From: Patescibacteria group bacterium
GTDB lineage: Bacteria; Patescibacteriota; UBA1384; DATEAH01
DNA: 37,729 nt
NCBI GenBank assembly: GCA_035288465.1
Contig: DATEAH010000003.1
Coordinates: 1 to 37,729 of the forward strand
Direction: 5' to 3'
Under the pieces are notes generated by a model. It had not been told where the DNA came from. It did no database searches and saw only the letters and a program-made list of their open reading frames with translations. A program made the translations under genes and the position numbers. Positions 9,130 to 18,259 of this stretch are shown here, piece by piece (the stretch's first letter is position 1; every line of letters starts with the position of its first letter).

Positions 9130-10058
9130 GTCTTTTTGGGTTTGTAGTTGGAATTTAACAAAAGATGACTAAATATTGGTCCCAAGGTAAATAGAATTAT
9201 CATCGCAATGGCACGTTCAGCCACGGCTACTATTATTGCTTCGGCTGAGGTGACGTTGATAATTCGAGCTGATATTATCACCAAAGCTTCTTTGATGCCT
9301 AAGGCGCCAGGAGTCAGATTAATCAAAACCGAAAGTGCGGCCACGGTGCTAATGAAAATAGCTTTAAAATAAGTGATGTCAATATGAAAGACACGAAAAC
9401 CAAGATAGTAAATCATTGAACTTAAAAACATATTGAGCAAGGAAAAACCTGAAAGTAATAAAACTAATTTATAATTTTTTCTAATTTTGTGCCAGCAATT
9501 TATGGCTAAAATAAATTTTTGAAGCCAGCGATTTTTGGAGGGTTTGAAGTTTGGTGAAAGAATGATTATCGCGGTACAAAAAACAAAAATTCCACCGAAA
9601 AGTAAGCTAATAGGTAAATTAAAGATACGATCAGACAAATAAAATTTCAGTAAGATTAAACCGGTGACAAGGGAATTTACGAAAAAGACAATAATATAAT
9701 TTGCCGCCAAGGTACCGACAAACTCGGAATAGCTAAATTGATAATGCTTTTTTAAATAAAGAGCCCGGATAGCCATGCCACCGTATAAAAAAGTTAGATA
9801 ATTAGTCATGCTGCTTATGATTGCGAGACCAAAATGTTCGAGAAAGCTTAATTTAATTTTGAATTCAAGCATCGTAAAATATAGAAAAAAGCCGATCGAA
9901 ACAAAGACCATTAAATACATGATGATTAAAATAGCCAAATATGGCCAAGAGATAGACAAGAGAGGCGTAAAATCTGCCCGATGCTTAAAAACATAATAAG
10001 CCAACCAGGTGATTAAACCTGCCAAAACCATAAACGATAAAATTTTTTTATTTTTCAT
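9126..10058 (-). CDS. LPG synthase TM / flippase-like family membrane protein (UPF0104, AglD-like)
   Basis: 310 residues with about eight membrane helices. The pattern is that of the lysylphosphatidylglycerol synthase transmembrane family without the catalytic C-terminal domain. The conserved elements are a YGGMAIRALYLKK-like segment near residue 95 and LTPGALGIKEALVI near residue 250, with ERAIAMIILF near the end. Stand-alone members are common in glycan clusters and are often annotated as flippase-like; a role in lipid-linked sugar handling is plausible but unproven. AGGA upstream supports ATG 10058. The gap to the previous gene (33 bases) is the widest in this operon. Confidence 0.83.
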   Translation of the reverse strand: MKNKKILSFMVLAGLITWLAYYVFKHRADFTPLLSISWPYLAILIIMYLMVFVSIGFFLYFTMLEFKIKLSFLEHFGLAIISSMTNYLTFLYGGMAIRALYLKKHYQFSYSEFVGTLAANYIIVFFVNSLVTGLILLKFYLSDRIFNLPISLLFGGIFVFCTAIIILSPNFKPSKNRWLQKFILAINCWHKIRKNYKLVLLLSGFSLLNMFLSSMIYYLGFRVFHIDITYFKAIFISTVAALSVLINLTPGALGIKEALVIISARIINVTSAEAIIVAVAERAIAMIILFTLGPIFSHLLLNSNYKPKKT

Positions 10059-10091
10059 TTAGTTTCCTAAATATTAAACCATTTTTGTGGT

Positions 10092-10826
10092 TTATTTTTT
10101 GGTTGCTTGGCAAAATAGGATAGCCCCTTTTTCATTTTTGGTGGCTTTTTTTCTGGCAATCAAGTATAAAAATGGGAAAATTATCAATCTTTTCAGTTGG
10201 CTTCGGGTGGTATAGAAAGAATGAATTTTGTCTTGGGTGTCTACATAAAATAAATCATTAATTTTAAAACCCAAAGGGGTAAGAAGCTTCGTCATTTGAG
10301 ATTTTGAATAACCTGTTCTGACATGACCAATTTCTTTTTCCCTTTTTTCAACAATTTCTCGATAAATACTTGGAACACTTAAAATCAAAAATCCTGACTG
10401 TCGCAACATTGAATTAAGTTTTTTAATAAATTTAGAATCATTTTGAATGTGTTCGATGATGTCTAAAGCAATAATACCGTCAAAATAATAATGATATTCT
10501 AATTTATTAACATCACTGGCGATAAACTTTGCTTTTAGTTGATGGATTTTGGCTATTTTTTGCGCTTGCCTCATCCTATTTTTTAAATCGACGCCAACCA
10601 CATTTGCACCTTTTTCGGCTAAGATTAAGGCAAAATCTCCGATGGTGCAACCAACATCTAAAATTCTTTTACCTCGAATTTTATTCGGCAATAATTCCTT
10701 CGTGAATTTATATCTCAGTCTTTTGGCGAGCAAGGGTAATCCGAAAAGCCATAAATATAGAATAATCAACCATTTATTTTTCGGTTTTTTGATGATTTGC
10801 AAATATAATTTATTAATAATCTTCAT
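10092..10826 (-). CDS. Class I SAM-dependent methyltransferase
   Basis: 244 residues from ATG 10826, which overlaps the upstream stop as ATGA; four codons further upstream there is another ATG that lies inside the previous gene. Motif I is ILDVGCTIGDFA, motif II VVGVDL, motif IV IIALDIIEHI, and post-IV LILSVPSIYRE. This is the layout of Methyltransf_11/23 enzymes that methylate small molecules or sugars. A basic, aromatic N terminus (first 40 residues) may contact the membrane. It lies directly after another methyltransferase in the operon, so the pair may modify different positions of the same glycan. Confidence 0.87.
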   Translation of the reverse strand: MKIINKLYLQIIKKPKNKWLIILYLWLFGLPLLAKRLRYKFTKELLPNKIRGKRILDVGCTIGDFALILAEKGANVVGVDLKNRMRQAQKIAKIHQLKAKFIASDVNKLEYHYYFDGIIALDIIEHIQNDSKFIKKLNSMLRQSGFLILSVPSIYREIVEKREKEIGHVRTGYSKSQMTKLLTPLGFKINDLFYVDTQDKIHSFYTTRSQLKRLIIFPFLYLIARKKATKNEKGAILFCQATKK

Positions 10827-11524
10827 CTTGTTTTCCAAGCCTTAATCGCCAGAAAAGCGGCATGTCTAGGATTGATTTTACCAAAGCTCGTCGGAAATGG
10901 ATAGTAGCCAGAACCTAAAATTTTTTCAATTTTAAAACCTTTCTCTGTGCAAAATTCTTTTAAGCCCTGGTATGAAAAAACCCGTTGATGTTGCCATGAT
11001 TGAGGAAAGGGCATAATTTGATTTTTATGAGGGGCTAAGGGATTTCCTATCGAAAATTTATTTGAGCTGATATTGGTGAGGGAAAATGGCTGCCAACCAA
11101 ACATTAAAGCGAATATATTATGCCAACTTGCCAAATTTTCGGTACAAATGATGGCATATCCGCCCTTTTTTAAAATCCGGTGAATTTCTCCCAAAAAGGC
11201 GTCGGTGTTAGTTAGGTGCTCAATGACTTGATTTGCCAAAACGATATCAAAAGAATGCGCCGGAAAGGGGATTTTTGAATTCAAATCGCCCTTTTTGACG
11301 ATAATTTTTCTTTTCTCGGCTTTTTTGATTTGGGAATTGATAATTTCCACGCCCCAGTTTTTTTTCGTGCCAATTTTTTTAGCCACTAATTTGGTAAATT
11401 TACCATCATCGCAACCCAAGTCTAAAAATTTCGCTTGGGGATTTTTTTGGGCTAAACGCAAAATATCATTTTCGTAACTCTTTTTAGCTTTTCGCCGCAG
11501 GCTTAGAAACAATTTTTTAATCAT
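10823..11524 (-). CDS. Class I SAM-dependent methyltransferase
   Basis: 233 residues: motif I FLDLGCDDGKFT, motif II WGVEII, motif IV FDIVLANQVIEHL, post-IV GGYAIICTEN. The central W-rich loop (LASWHNIFALMFGWQPFSL) recurs in methyltransferases of polysaccharide clusters. The ATG directly follows the stop of the upstream GT2 (TAA then ATG, no gap). The substrate is unknown; a sugar O-methyltransferase role is inferred from context. Confidence 0.87.
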   Translation of the reverse strand: MIKKLFLSLRRKAKKSYENDILRLAQKNPQAKFLDLGCDDGKFTKLVAKKIGTKKNWGVEIINSQIKKAEKRKIIVKKGDLNSKIPFPAHSFDIVLANQVIEHLTNTDAFLGEIHRILKKGGYAIICTENLASWHNIFALMFGWQPFSLTNISSNKFSIGNPLAPHKNQIMPFPQSWQHQRVFSYQGLKEFCTEKGFKIEKILGSGYYPFPTSFGKINPRHAAFLAIKAWKTR

Positions 11525-12478
11525 TTAATATTTCCTAAATAATTTTAATAAGATGCCCTTTAAGACGCCGGCGCCAAAAACACTCGTGATAATTGGTAAA
11601 TAATACACTGAAAATATTAATTCTTTGGGATTATTTGAAATTAAGATGGCGATTAATAATAATATCATAAGCCACGAGGCAATTAAATATAAAAACCATA
11701 AAGGTTTAATCGCTAATATCAACAAAGCAGAAATTATTATAATAATAAAGAGCCAAAATAAATAATAAAATCTTCGGCTAGGCTGAAAATAATAATCCGT
11801 AAAACGGGGTGCGCGCTCAAAAAGGTGTTTAATTTGCTGTTTTACGTTTGACCTAAGATGATAAACTGGCTTAATCTTTGAGGTTTTTAATATTTTTTTC
11901 TTTTTAATAATATTCCAGAATAGCCTAACGTCGTCGGAACTGAATTTTGATAATTTTTTAGGTTGAGAGTCTATGAATAATTTTCTATTACAAAAAAAAA
12001 TGGCGGTACCTTTGGGAACTTGATCGAAATTTTTCTTGCCAATTATTTCAGATTTAAGATTTTTTTTAAAATATTTCTTACCAAAAATTTTTTGGCGAAT
12101 TAAGATCAAAACTTGATTATACGGATCAATTTTTCCTTTAATGGTGACATGGCCAATTAAGGGTTGATAATTAATTTGGCCAAGGGTTATTAAGGTATTT
12201 TTGTCTAAAATTCGGCGCACATCGACAAATAAAAGATTTCTAAAATTTGCAGCCTCAGCGCCTTTTAGCCGAGTTTTAAGTCGGCCTTGGTTTTTTCTGA
12301 GATTTATAATTTTGACCGGAAATTTTTTTATCACCTTTAGGGTATTATCTTTCGAGCCATCGTTGACGACAATGATCTCAAAATTTTTTTTAGGATAATT
12401 TTGTTTTAAAATTGCTTTCAGGCACCTAGCAATGACTTTTTCTTCATTGTAAACCGGGACAATGACAGAAATTTTCAT
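11525..12478 (-). CDS. Glycosyltransferase family 2 with membrane tail; altered DxD motif
   Basis: 317 residues. The GT-A start is unmistakable (VIVPVYNEEKVIARCL, VVNDGSKDNT, then the NQG segment). Where the metal-binding DxD is expected the protein reads FVDVRRI (Asp86, Arg88), so one acidic residue is replaced by a basic one. Further on, SSDDVRLFW is a candidate for the catalytic ED/DD motif. Residues 230-310 hold two to three membrane helices. ATG 12478 overlaps the upstream stop (ATGA). Either this branch uses the first Asp only or activity is changed; it is otherwise intact and not decayed. Confidence 0.83.
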   Translation of the reverse strand: MKISVIVPVYNEEKVIARCLKAILKQNYPKKNFEIIVVNDGSKDNTLKVIKKFPVKIINLRKNQGRLKTRLKGAEAANFRNLLFVDVRRILDKNTLITLGQINYQPLIGHVTIKGKIDPYNQVLILIRQKIFGKKYFKKNLKSEIIGKKNFDQVPKGTAIFFCNRKLFIDSQPKKLSKFSSDDVRLFWNIIKKKKILKTSKIKPVYHLRSNVKQQIKHLFERAPRFTDYYFQPSRRFYYLFWLFIIIIISALLILAIKPLWFLYLIASWLMILLLIAILISNNPKELIFSVYYLPIITSVFGAGVLKGILLKLFRKY

Positions 12479-14223
12479 TTGGCCGCCTTTTTCATCGTCA
12501 CCACAAAATAACTGCCAAAATATTTTAATAGTGAATCAGCCAGTTTTTTTTCTAGAAATCGGTAAATTGGCGCTAAGACTGGGACGCGGAAGAAAAAATT
12601 AAAAGGCGTGATAATTCTAATGCCGCGAACCTTTTCTATTTTAACATTTTTGGGCAAATATGATTTGATTTTTTTCAAGCTGTCGTAGCGAATGTAAACA
12701 TTGTCGCGAACCATAAAATGTTGAATAAAATTAGTCACAAATTTAAGACTATAAGGATTATAAAATTCTAAAACCACATAACCGCCATTTTTAGTGACTC
12801 GGCTGATTTCCAAGATCGCTTTTTTTATTTCTGGAACATGGGCTAAAACCTTAAAAGAATAGCTGATATCAAATGTTTGGTTAGGAAATGGAATTTGGGT
12901 GGCTGAACCTGTTTGAGCTTTGAGTTTTTTGCGTTTAGAAACAGCCACCATGCCAGGTGATAAATCGATGCCAAAAGCCTGTTTGGTTTTTTGATCCGCC
13001 ATTTTGAGGATAATCCCGGTCCCACAGCCGATTTCTAAACTCTTTTTAGCTTTTAGAAAAGGCTGGATGGTTTCAAATTCTAAATCATTAATCACGGAAT
13101 AATATTTACCGGTTCGTTCTTGGTCATAGCTGTGAGAATAATCATCGTAATAATTTTGGATTTTTTGCTTTTTTTGTAGATTATTTTCAACGGCTGTTAA
13201 ATATCCTAAAATTAGCTTTTTCATATCAAAATTATCTTGAATCGTTTTTCGAGCCGCGATTCCTAGTTTTTTGATTTGGCTGGGATTTTTAGCTAAAAAT
13301 TGAATCTGTCTTTTTAGGCCTTTTTCGTCTTTATAGAGTAAACCATTTTTTTGATTTTTGATAAGGCTGGAAAAAGCGGCGGTATTTGAGGCGATTACCG
13401 GGATGGCATTAGCCATGGCTTCTAAGGCAATATTGGAAAAACCGAGCACGGTTTTGGCAGATTTATAAGGCAGAACCACAAAATGACATTTTTTTAATTC
13501 CTCGAGTAGTTTTTCTTTTTTTAAATAGCCTAAAAATTTAATATTTTTATTTGATTTTACCGCAGATTTTACCTCGTCTTTTAAGGGACCATCTCCGGCT
13601 ATAATGAGTTGAACTTTGGGCATATTTAATTCTTTAAAGGTTTGAATCAGCAAACCTATGCCTTTGAGCGGAGTAAGGTGGGAAAAGTAGCCGATTTTAA
13701 TTTGCGAAAAATCTAGCTCTTTTTGTCCTGGGGGGTGATTTAAATTTAATCCTGGGGTCAGAGTTTGAGCTTTTAAGCCTTTATTGTTTAAAGTTTTAGT
13801 AATTTGTGGGTGAGTCGCATATATGGCGTCGTATTGTTGCCAAACCTTTTTGGTTAAAGGTAAAAGCCGATGAGTAAAATGAGTTCCTTGTTGAATAATA
13901 ACTGGGGCCTTAGTTTTTAATTTAATGGGCAAAAAATACCAAGGAGTAATATTTGGATTGTGAACGCCGGATAAAATCCAGACCAAATCTGGATTAATTT
14001 TATTAATAATTTTGGCAGAAGATCTCGGGAAATTACCAGTAGTTTTAAAGATTTTAAAACCAGATTTCAAAATCTGGTTTGGTTCATGCTCGGTTTTTTT
14101 GGCGGAAATGACAGAAATTTCCGCTTTTTTAGCCAAGGATTCAGCTAAAGTGTAGGCAAAATCTGAGAGCCCGGAAACTCTTTTTGAAGGATAAAAATAT
14201 TTACAAACAAGAGTAATTTTCAT
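12475..14223 (-). CDS. Fusion: GT4 glycosyltransferase + SAM methyltransferase
   Basis: 582 residues in one frame. Residues 1-370 are a GT-B glycosyltransferase 4: N-terminal GLSDFAYTLAESL, then IIAGDGPLKDEV, FLGYLKKEKL and the donor site GFSNIALEAMANAIPVIAS. Residues about 375-582 are a class I methyltransferase opening with YYDDYSHSYDQERTGKYY, motif I LEIGCGTG, motif II FGIDLS, motif IV FDISYSFKVLAHV and post-IV GGYVVLEFYNP. Fusing the two implies sequential action: a sugar is transferred and then methylated, or the methyl group caps the chain. It directly follows (TAA/ATG junction) a second enzyme-methyltransferase fusion in the operon. Both halves look complete. Confidence 0.9.
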   Translation of the reverse strand: MKITLVCKYFYPSKRVSGLSDFAYTLAESLAKKAEISVISAKKTEHEPNQILKSGFKIFKTTGNFPRSSAKIINKINPDLVWILSGVHNPNITPWYFLPIKLKTKAPVIIQQGTHFTHRLLPLTKKVWQQYDAIYATHPQITKTLNNKGLKAQTLTPGLNLNHPPGQKELDFSQIKIGYFSHLTPLKGIGLLIQTFKELNMPKVQLIIAGDGPLKDEVKSAVKSNKNIKFLGYLKKEKLLEELKKCHFVVLPYKSAKTVLGFSNIALEAMANAIPVIASNTAAFSSLIKNQKNGLLYKDEKGLKRQIQFLAKNPSQIKKLGIAARKTIQDNFDMKKLILGYLTAVENNLQKKQKIQNYYDDYSHSYDQERTGKYYSVINDLEFETIQPFLKAKKSLEIGCGTGIILKMADQKTKQAFGIDLSPGMVAVSKRKKLKAQTGSATQIPFPNQTFDISYSFKVLAHVPEIKKAILEISRVTKNGGYVVLEFYNPYSLKFVTNFIQHFMVRDNVYIRYDSLKKIKSYLPKNVKIEKVRGIRIITPFNFFFRVPVLAPIYRFLEKKLADSLLKYFGSYFVVTMKKAAK

Positions 14224-16005
14224 TTAACTCTTTTCTGCAATCAAACAAATTCTTCTTTGAAAAAATGGTTTAAAATATGGAATTTTCATCATCAGTTTTT
14301 CAAGTGTCGAAAAAACCGGAAAATGAGATGACTTGTAGAATAATTTATTAATTATAAAATTTAATTTTAATAATTCTTTTTTCAAGTCACCGGGACTCAT
14401 TACGTTTACGTGGGTTGGATCTTCTTTTAAAAGAAGATTTTTTTTTCTCATCTTTTCAAATAAATGGTTTTTATTGGGAGTATAAATTATTAATTTACCG
14501 TCTTTTTTCAATAAACGCCCGCATTCTTTAAGGGTTTGTCTAAAAGTATGTTTGGTAAGATGTTCGACTAAATCGGCTAAAATTATTTTATCAAATTTTT
14601 GATCTGCAAAGGGTTGTTTATGAGCCGGGCATTGAATAAATTTAATATTACTAATTTTTCGTTTTTTTGCCTCATTAATACAGTTGTAAATAGCTATTTT
14701 AGATAAATCGGTGCCAATTACTTTTGCACTATAACGGGCGCATTCAAAAGCAAAGGTGCCATTTGCGGTTCCGATGTCTAAAATTTTTTCATCAGTCGAA
14801 ATCGGCAGAATCATTTCCATAACATTTTTAATTTTATTGAGATAATGTTTTGCACTTTTATTTTTTTTGTTAAGGGCATTATTAAAATATTGTTGGCTGT
14901 ATTCTCGACCCGAAATTTTTTCGATCAAAAAATTATTTTTTAAATAGTCAACAATGATTTGACTAGGATTGGCGGGAATATTTTTAGGTTTGAATTTTAA
15001 TTGCTGATAATTATCTAAAAAATAATTTATAAGCCGGATTTTATATTTGGATAAAACGACATTTTTCCCTAAGCCTTCTTTACGTTCAGTGGCCTTTCTA
15101 AGTAACAAACAGGGTTTGCCCAAATAATAACACTCCTCTTGATTCGAGCCGCCGTCAGTCATAATAAATTCAGCATGATCTAACAATTTGATGAATTGAA
15201 AGTAATCATAGCGGGGGCGAAGCTCAATATTTTCGTTTTTCGCTAAGCGCGACCAAAAACCAAATTTTTTTAAATTTTTTTTGGTGGGCGGATGTAAAAT
15301 TACTAAGACTTTAATTTTTAGAGAAGCTTTTTCAATAATTTCGATGACTTTTTCGAAGCTATTTCTATTAAAAATATTTTCAAAACGATGCGTTGAAACG
15401 ATCGCAAATTTTTCCTTAGGAATATCAACCTTAATGTGATGTTCGTTTTTCAACGCTAATCTTAAAGCATCTAATAAGGTATTGCCATGGGTATTAATTT
15501 TGATGCCTCGATATTTTTTAAGATTTTTATAAGACCAGTTATCCGGACAAAAAAAGACATTTGACATCCGAAATACGAGCAAGCGGGTCAATTCCTCGGG
15601 AAAAGGATGCCAAAGATTAAAAGACCGCAAGCCAGATTCTAAATGCCCAACTTTTAATTTGGCAATTTTAGCCATGGCTGCGCCCAAAAAAGTGGAGAAG
15701 GTATCACCATGCACCAAAACAATTCCAGACCGATCGTTTCGAAAAATTTGTTTTTTATGGAGAATGGTTTTGGCTAAAATTTTTATCGACCAGGTAATCA
15801 TTTTGGGAATCGAGGTAATATCCGGTCCGTGGTATAAAACTACATCAGGATTTTTTAGGTTAAAAATTTTTCTTAAATTTGAGATTGTTTCTTGATGTTG
15901 ACCGGTAAAAATAAAATTAAAAGGAATTTTCCTTTTTTTTAGCTCCACCATCACCGGAGCAGTTTTAATCAATTGTGCTTTGGTACCAACCACAAAATGA
16001 ATCAT
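14224..16005 (-). CDS. Fusion: UDP-GlcNAc 2-epimerase (WecB-like) + SAM methyltransferase
   Basis: 593 residues. Residues 1-365 match non-hydrolysing UDP-GlcNAc 2-epimerases: the opening GTKAQLIKTAPVM, LVHGDT (Asp101), HLESGLRS (Glu123), PFPEELTR, STHRFEN (His206), TDGGSNQEE, and a C-terminal TERKEG. Residues about 375-593 are a methyltransferase with YSQQYFNNAL, motif I LDIGTANGTFAFE, motif II VIGTDLS, motif IV IILADLVEHL. The epimerase would give UDP-ManNAc, the substrate for the dehydrogenase at 16958. The start overlaps the upstream stop by one base (TAATG). Such fusions are unusual: epimerases act on free nucleotide sugars, so the methyltransferase may act on the same sugar, or be fused only for co-expression. 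Confidence 0.88.
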   Translation of the reverse strand: MIHFVVGTKAQLIKTAPVMVELKKRKIPFNFIFTGQHQETISNLRKIFNLKNPDVVLYHGPDITSIPKMITWSIKILAKTILHKKQIFRNDRSGIVLVHGDTFSTFLGAAMAKIAKLKVGHLESGLRSFNLWHPFPEELTRLLVFRMSNVFFCPDNWSYKNLKKYRGIKINTHGNTLLDALRLALKNEHHIKVDIPKEKFAIVSTHRFENIFNRNSFEKVIEIIEKASLKIKVLVILHPPTKKNLKKFGFWSRLAKNENIELRPRYDYFQFIKLLDHAEFIMTDGGSNQEECYYLGKPCLLLRKATERKEGLGKNVVLSKYKIRLINYFLDNYQQLKFKPKNIPANPSQIIVDYLKNNFLIEKISGREYSQQYFNNALNKKNKSAKHYLNKIKNVMEMILPISTDEKILDIGTANGTFAFECARYSAKVIGTDLSKIAIYNCINEAKKRKISNIKFIQCPAHKQPFADQKFDKIILADLVEHLTKHTFRQTLKECGRLLKKDGKLIIYTPNKNHLFEKMRKKNLLLKEDPTHVNVMSPGDLKKELLKLNFIINKLFYKSSHFPVFSTLEKLMMKIPYFKPFFQRRICLIAEKS

Positions 16006-16955
16006 TATTTAAAATATCTTTTTTTCTCAAAATATAGTATTTTTTCTTGGTTTAATCTTAATCTAAACAGCATTTCCGCTATTAGGGCTAAAACAATTAA
16101 TAGAAAGCCGACGATCATTAATAACATTGAAACATAGACATAACTAACATAAGGTGAAACATGATGAGTAATGAGCCAGCGAATAAAAATAGACAAACCG
16201 CCCAAAAATCCAGGTAAAAATAAAACCATACCTACACAACCAAAGAATTTTAAGGGTTGGTAGTCTCGAAAGCTTCTGAGAATGATTTTAAAAACTTGCC
16301 AGCCGTAGTTAAAAAGATTTTTGGCAATTCGAGATTTACGGTTTTTAAAATATTTAACCGCGATTAGGACTTCGCCAATTTCTAAATCTTTAGCGGCCAA
16401 ATCTAAAAACATTTCTTGGGTGTAAGTAAATTTACCAAATAAATTTAAATTTAACAAGGCTTCGCGAGAAAAGGCGCGAAAACCGCAAGAAACATCATAG
16501 ACTCGTTTTTTGATTGCCCAACTAATAAATTTAGCTAAAATTTTATTGCCGAGCAATTTTGCGCCTGATAAATTTTTAATTTTGCGATTGTCAATAAATC
16601 TCGAACCAGTCACGAAATCTGCTTGGCGGTCTAAAATTGGCTGGATTAGCCGGGGGATATCTGAGGTGGAAAACTGGCCATCCGCATCAATATTCACCAT
16701 AATATCCGCTTTTAATTTTAAGGCTTGATTGATGGCGGTACGCATTGCTTTTCCGACACCAAGATTTTTAGGGTGAGAAACCACATAATCGGCGCCGGCT
16801 TTTTTAGCCACCTGAACCGTTTTGTCGGTTGAGCCGTCGTCAATAACCATCACTTGAACCTGATTAATGCCTTTAATTTTTCTGGGAATTTGGGAAATGA
16901 CTTTGGCAATATTTTCCGCTTCGTTTAAAGCGGGAATATTTACAATTAATTTCAT
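16005..16955 (-). CDS. GT2 polyprenyl-phosphate sugar synthase-like (DPM1/GtrB-type) with C-terminal helices
   Basis: 316 residues. The catalytic domain is of the dolichol/undecaprenyl-phosphate glycosyltransferase type: IPALNEAENIAKVI, VIDDGSTDKT, NLGVGKAMRTAI, metal motif NIDADGQF (Asp90, Asp92), TGSRF and CGFRAFSREAL. Residues 235-310 form two membrane helices, as in GtrB-like enzymes. It would make the lipid-linked sugar donors that the GT-C enzymes of this window (3988, 7663, 19369) use. The gap to the upstream dehydrogenase gene is two bases. Confidence 0.88.
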   Translation of the reverse strand: MKLIVNIPALNEAENIAKVISQIPRKIKGINQVQVMVIDDGSTDKTVQVAKKAGADYVVSHPKNLGVGKAMRTAINQALKLKADIMVNIDADGQFSTSDIPRLIQPILDRQADFVTGSRFIDNRKIKNLSGAKLLGNKILAKFISWAIKKRVYDVSCGFRAFSREALLNLNLFGKFTYTQEMFLDLAAKDLEIGEVLIAVKYFKNRKSRIAKNLFNYGWQVFKIILRSFRDYQPLKFFGCVGMVLFLPGFLGGLSIFIRWLITHHVSPYVSYVYVSMLLMIVGFLLIVLALIAEMLFRLRLNQEKILYFEKKRYFK

Positions 16956-16957
16956 AA

Positions 16958-18214
16958 TTATCGTCCAATTCCTTTATATGGAATACCTAATTGTTGAATT
17001 TTGTTTTTGCCTAAACTGTTTTTGCCATCAACGATCGCAATAATTTTGTTTCTTTGCCAGGTTTCAGGTTTAATGTTGATAAATTCATCGTGATCAGTGG
17101 CTAAAATTACAGCTTGGCTTTTTTTTAAAATTTCTGCCAAACTTTTGCAGGTGGAAATTTCCGGCACATATGGATCAAAAGTTTCAAAACGAATCTTTTT
17201 TTGTTTTAAAATTTGGACAATTTTTAACGCCGGGCTTTGTCTTAAATCACCGACACCTTTTTTATAAGATAAGCCTAAAACGCCGACTTTTACTTGATTT
17301 AATTTTTTATTTTGTTTTTTGAGTAAAATTGAAAGTTGTTGAACTGTGTAACTAGGCATAGAATTGTTAATTTTTCGAGCCAGTTTCAAAAAGCGATGGT
17401 TAAAGCCGACTTTAGCCGCTTTTTGAATTAAATAATATGGGTCAACGCCAATGCAATGGCCACCTACTCCACAAGAGGGATAATGAGGCAAGAAAGCAAA
17501 GGGTTTGGTTGAGGCGCCTTTAATAACTTCTAAGACATCAATGCCCAAAGTGTCAAAAGAACGCGCCAATTCATTGACATAAGCGATATTGATATCACGA
17601 AAAGTATTTTCAACGATTTTGGTCGCTTCAGCTTCTTTAATGCCCTTGGTTTTATAAATTTGGGCGGAAATAATATTGGAATAAAATTTATAGGCTAAGT
17701 CGCGGCTTTTGGTGTTAATGCCACCAACAACTCGGGGGATATTATGAATCGTCCATTTGGTATTGCCCGGATCAATTCTTTCTGGACAATGGGCATAATA
17801 AAAATCTTCGCCAACTTTATATCCAGAACTCTCTATTATAGGAATGATAACTTCTTCGGAGGCGCCAGGGTTGACGGTTGATTCCAAGATTATTAATTGT
17901 TTTGGCTGGAGGTGTTTGGCGATACTTTTAGAAACGTTTTTAAGCGGGGTGAGGTTTGGGGTGTAATCTATATAAACTGGAGTCGGCACAGAAATGATAA
18001 TAATATTGGCTTTTTCCAAAACCTCGTCATCGGTGGTGGTTTCGAAATTTTGGTTTTTAAATTTTTTTTCAAGATTTTGGGTTTTTTCGGGATCAATATC
18101 AAAACCGATCAGGTGATACTTCTTATTTTTAATGATAGCTTCGGTTAATGCAGAACCGACATAACCTAAGCCCATAATGACGACATTTTGTCGTTTTTTG
18201 GAAATTTGCTTCAT
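16958..18214 (-). CDS. UDP-sugar 6-dehydrogenase (WecC/WbpA-type, UDP-HexNAc dehydrogenase)
   Basis: 418 residues, the usual length for the UDP-GlcDH/MDH family. The Rossmann motif is GLGYVG (residues 15-20); ESTVNPGA and CPERIDPG are family signatures; the catalytic cysteine is Cys254 in GVGGHCIGVDPYYL; the C-terminal domain has GLSYKKGVGDLRQSP. The GVGGHC-x-VDPYYL form points to the UDP-N-acetylhexosamine branch (WecC, WbpA) more than to UDP-glucose dehydrogenase. With the WecB-like epimerase two genes on, UDP-ManNAcA is the likely product, though UDP-GlcNAcA is possible. It is the first gene of the operon, with Shine-Dalgarno AGGGG and promoter upstream. Confidence 0.9.
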   Translation of the reverse strand: MKQISKKRQNVVIMGLGYVGSALTEAIIKNKKYHLIGFDIDPEKTQNLEKKFKNQNFETTTDDEVLEKANIIIISVPTPVYIDYTPNLTPLKNVSKSIAKHLQPKQLIILESTVNPGASEEVIIPIIESSGYKVGEDFYYAHCPERIDPGNTKWTIHNIPRVVGGINTKSRDLAYKFYSNIISAQIYKTKGIKEAEATKIVENTFRDINIAYVNELARSFDTLGIDVLEVIKGASTKPFAFLPHYPSCGVGGHCIGVDPYYLIQKAAKVGFNHRFLKLARKINNSMPSYTVQQLSILLKKQNKKLNQVKVGVLGLSYKKGVGDLRQSPALKIVQILKQKKIRFETFDPYVPEISTCKSLAEILKKSQAVILATDHDEFINIKPETWQRNKIIAIVDGKNSLGKNKIQQLGIPYKGIGR

Positions 18215-18231
18215 TCTACCCCTAAAAGATT

Positions 18232-18259
18232 ATTATATATCAAATTCAGAATATTTCAA
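18232..18259 (-). promoter_or_regulatory. Promoter of the minus-strand glycan operon
   Basis: On the minus strand: TTGAAA (18259-18254), a 16-base spacer, TATAAT (18237-18232), then AGGGG five bases before the ATG at 18214. Its -35 box coincides with the -35 region of the opposite promoter. Confidence 0.75.
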
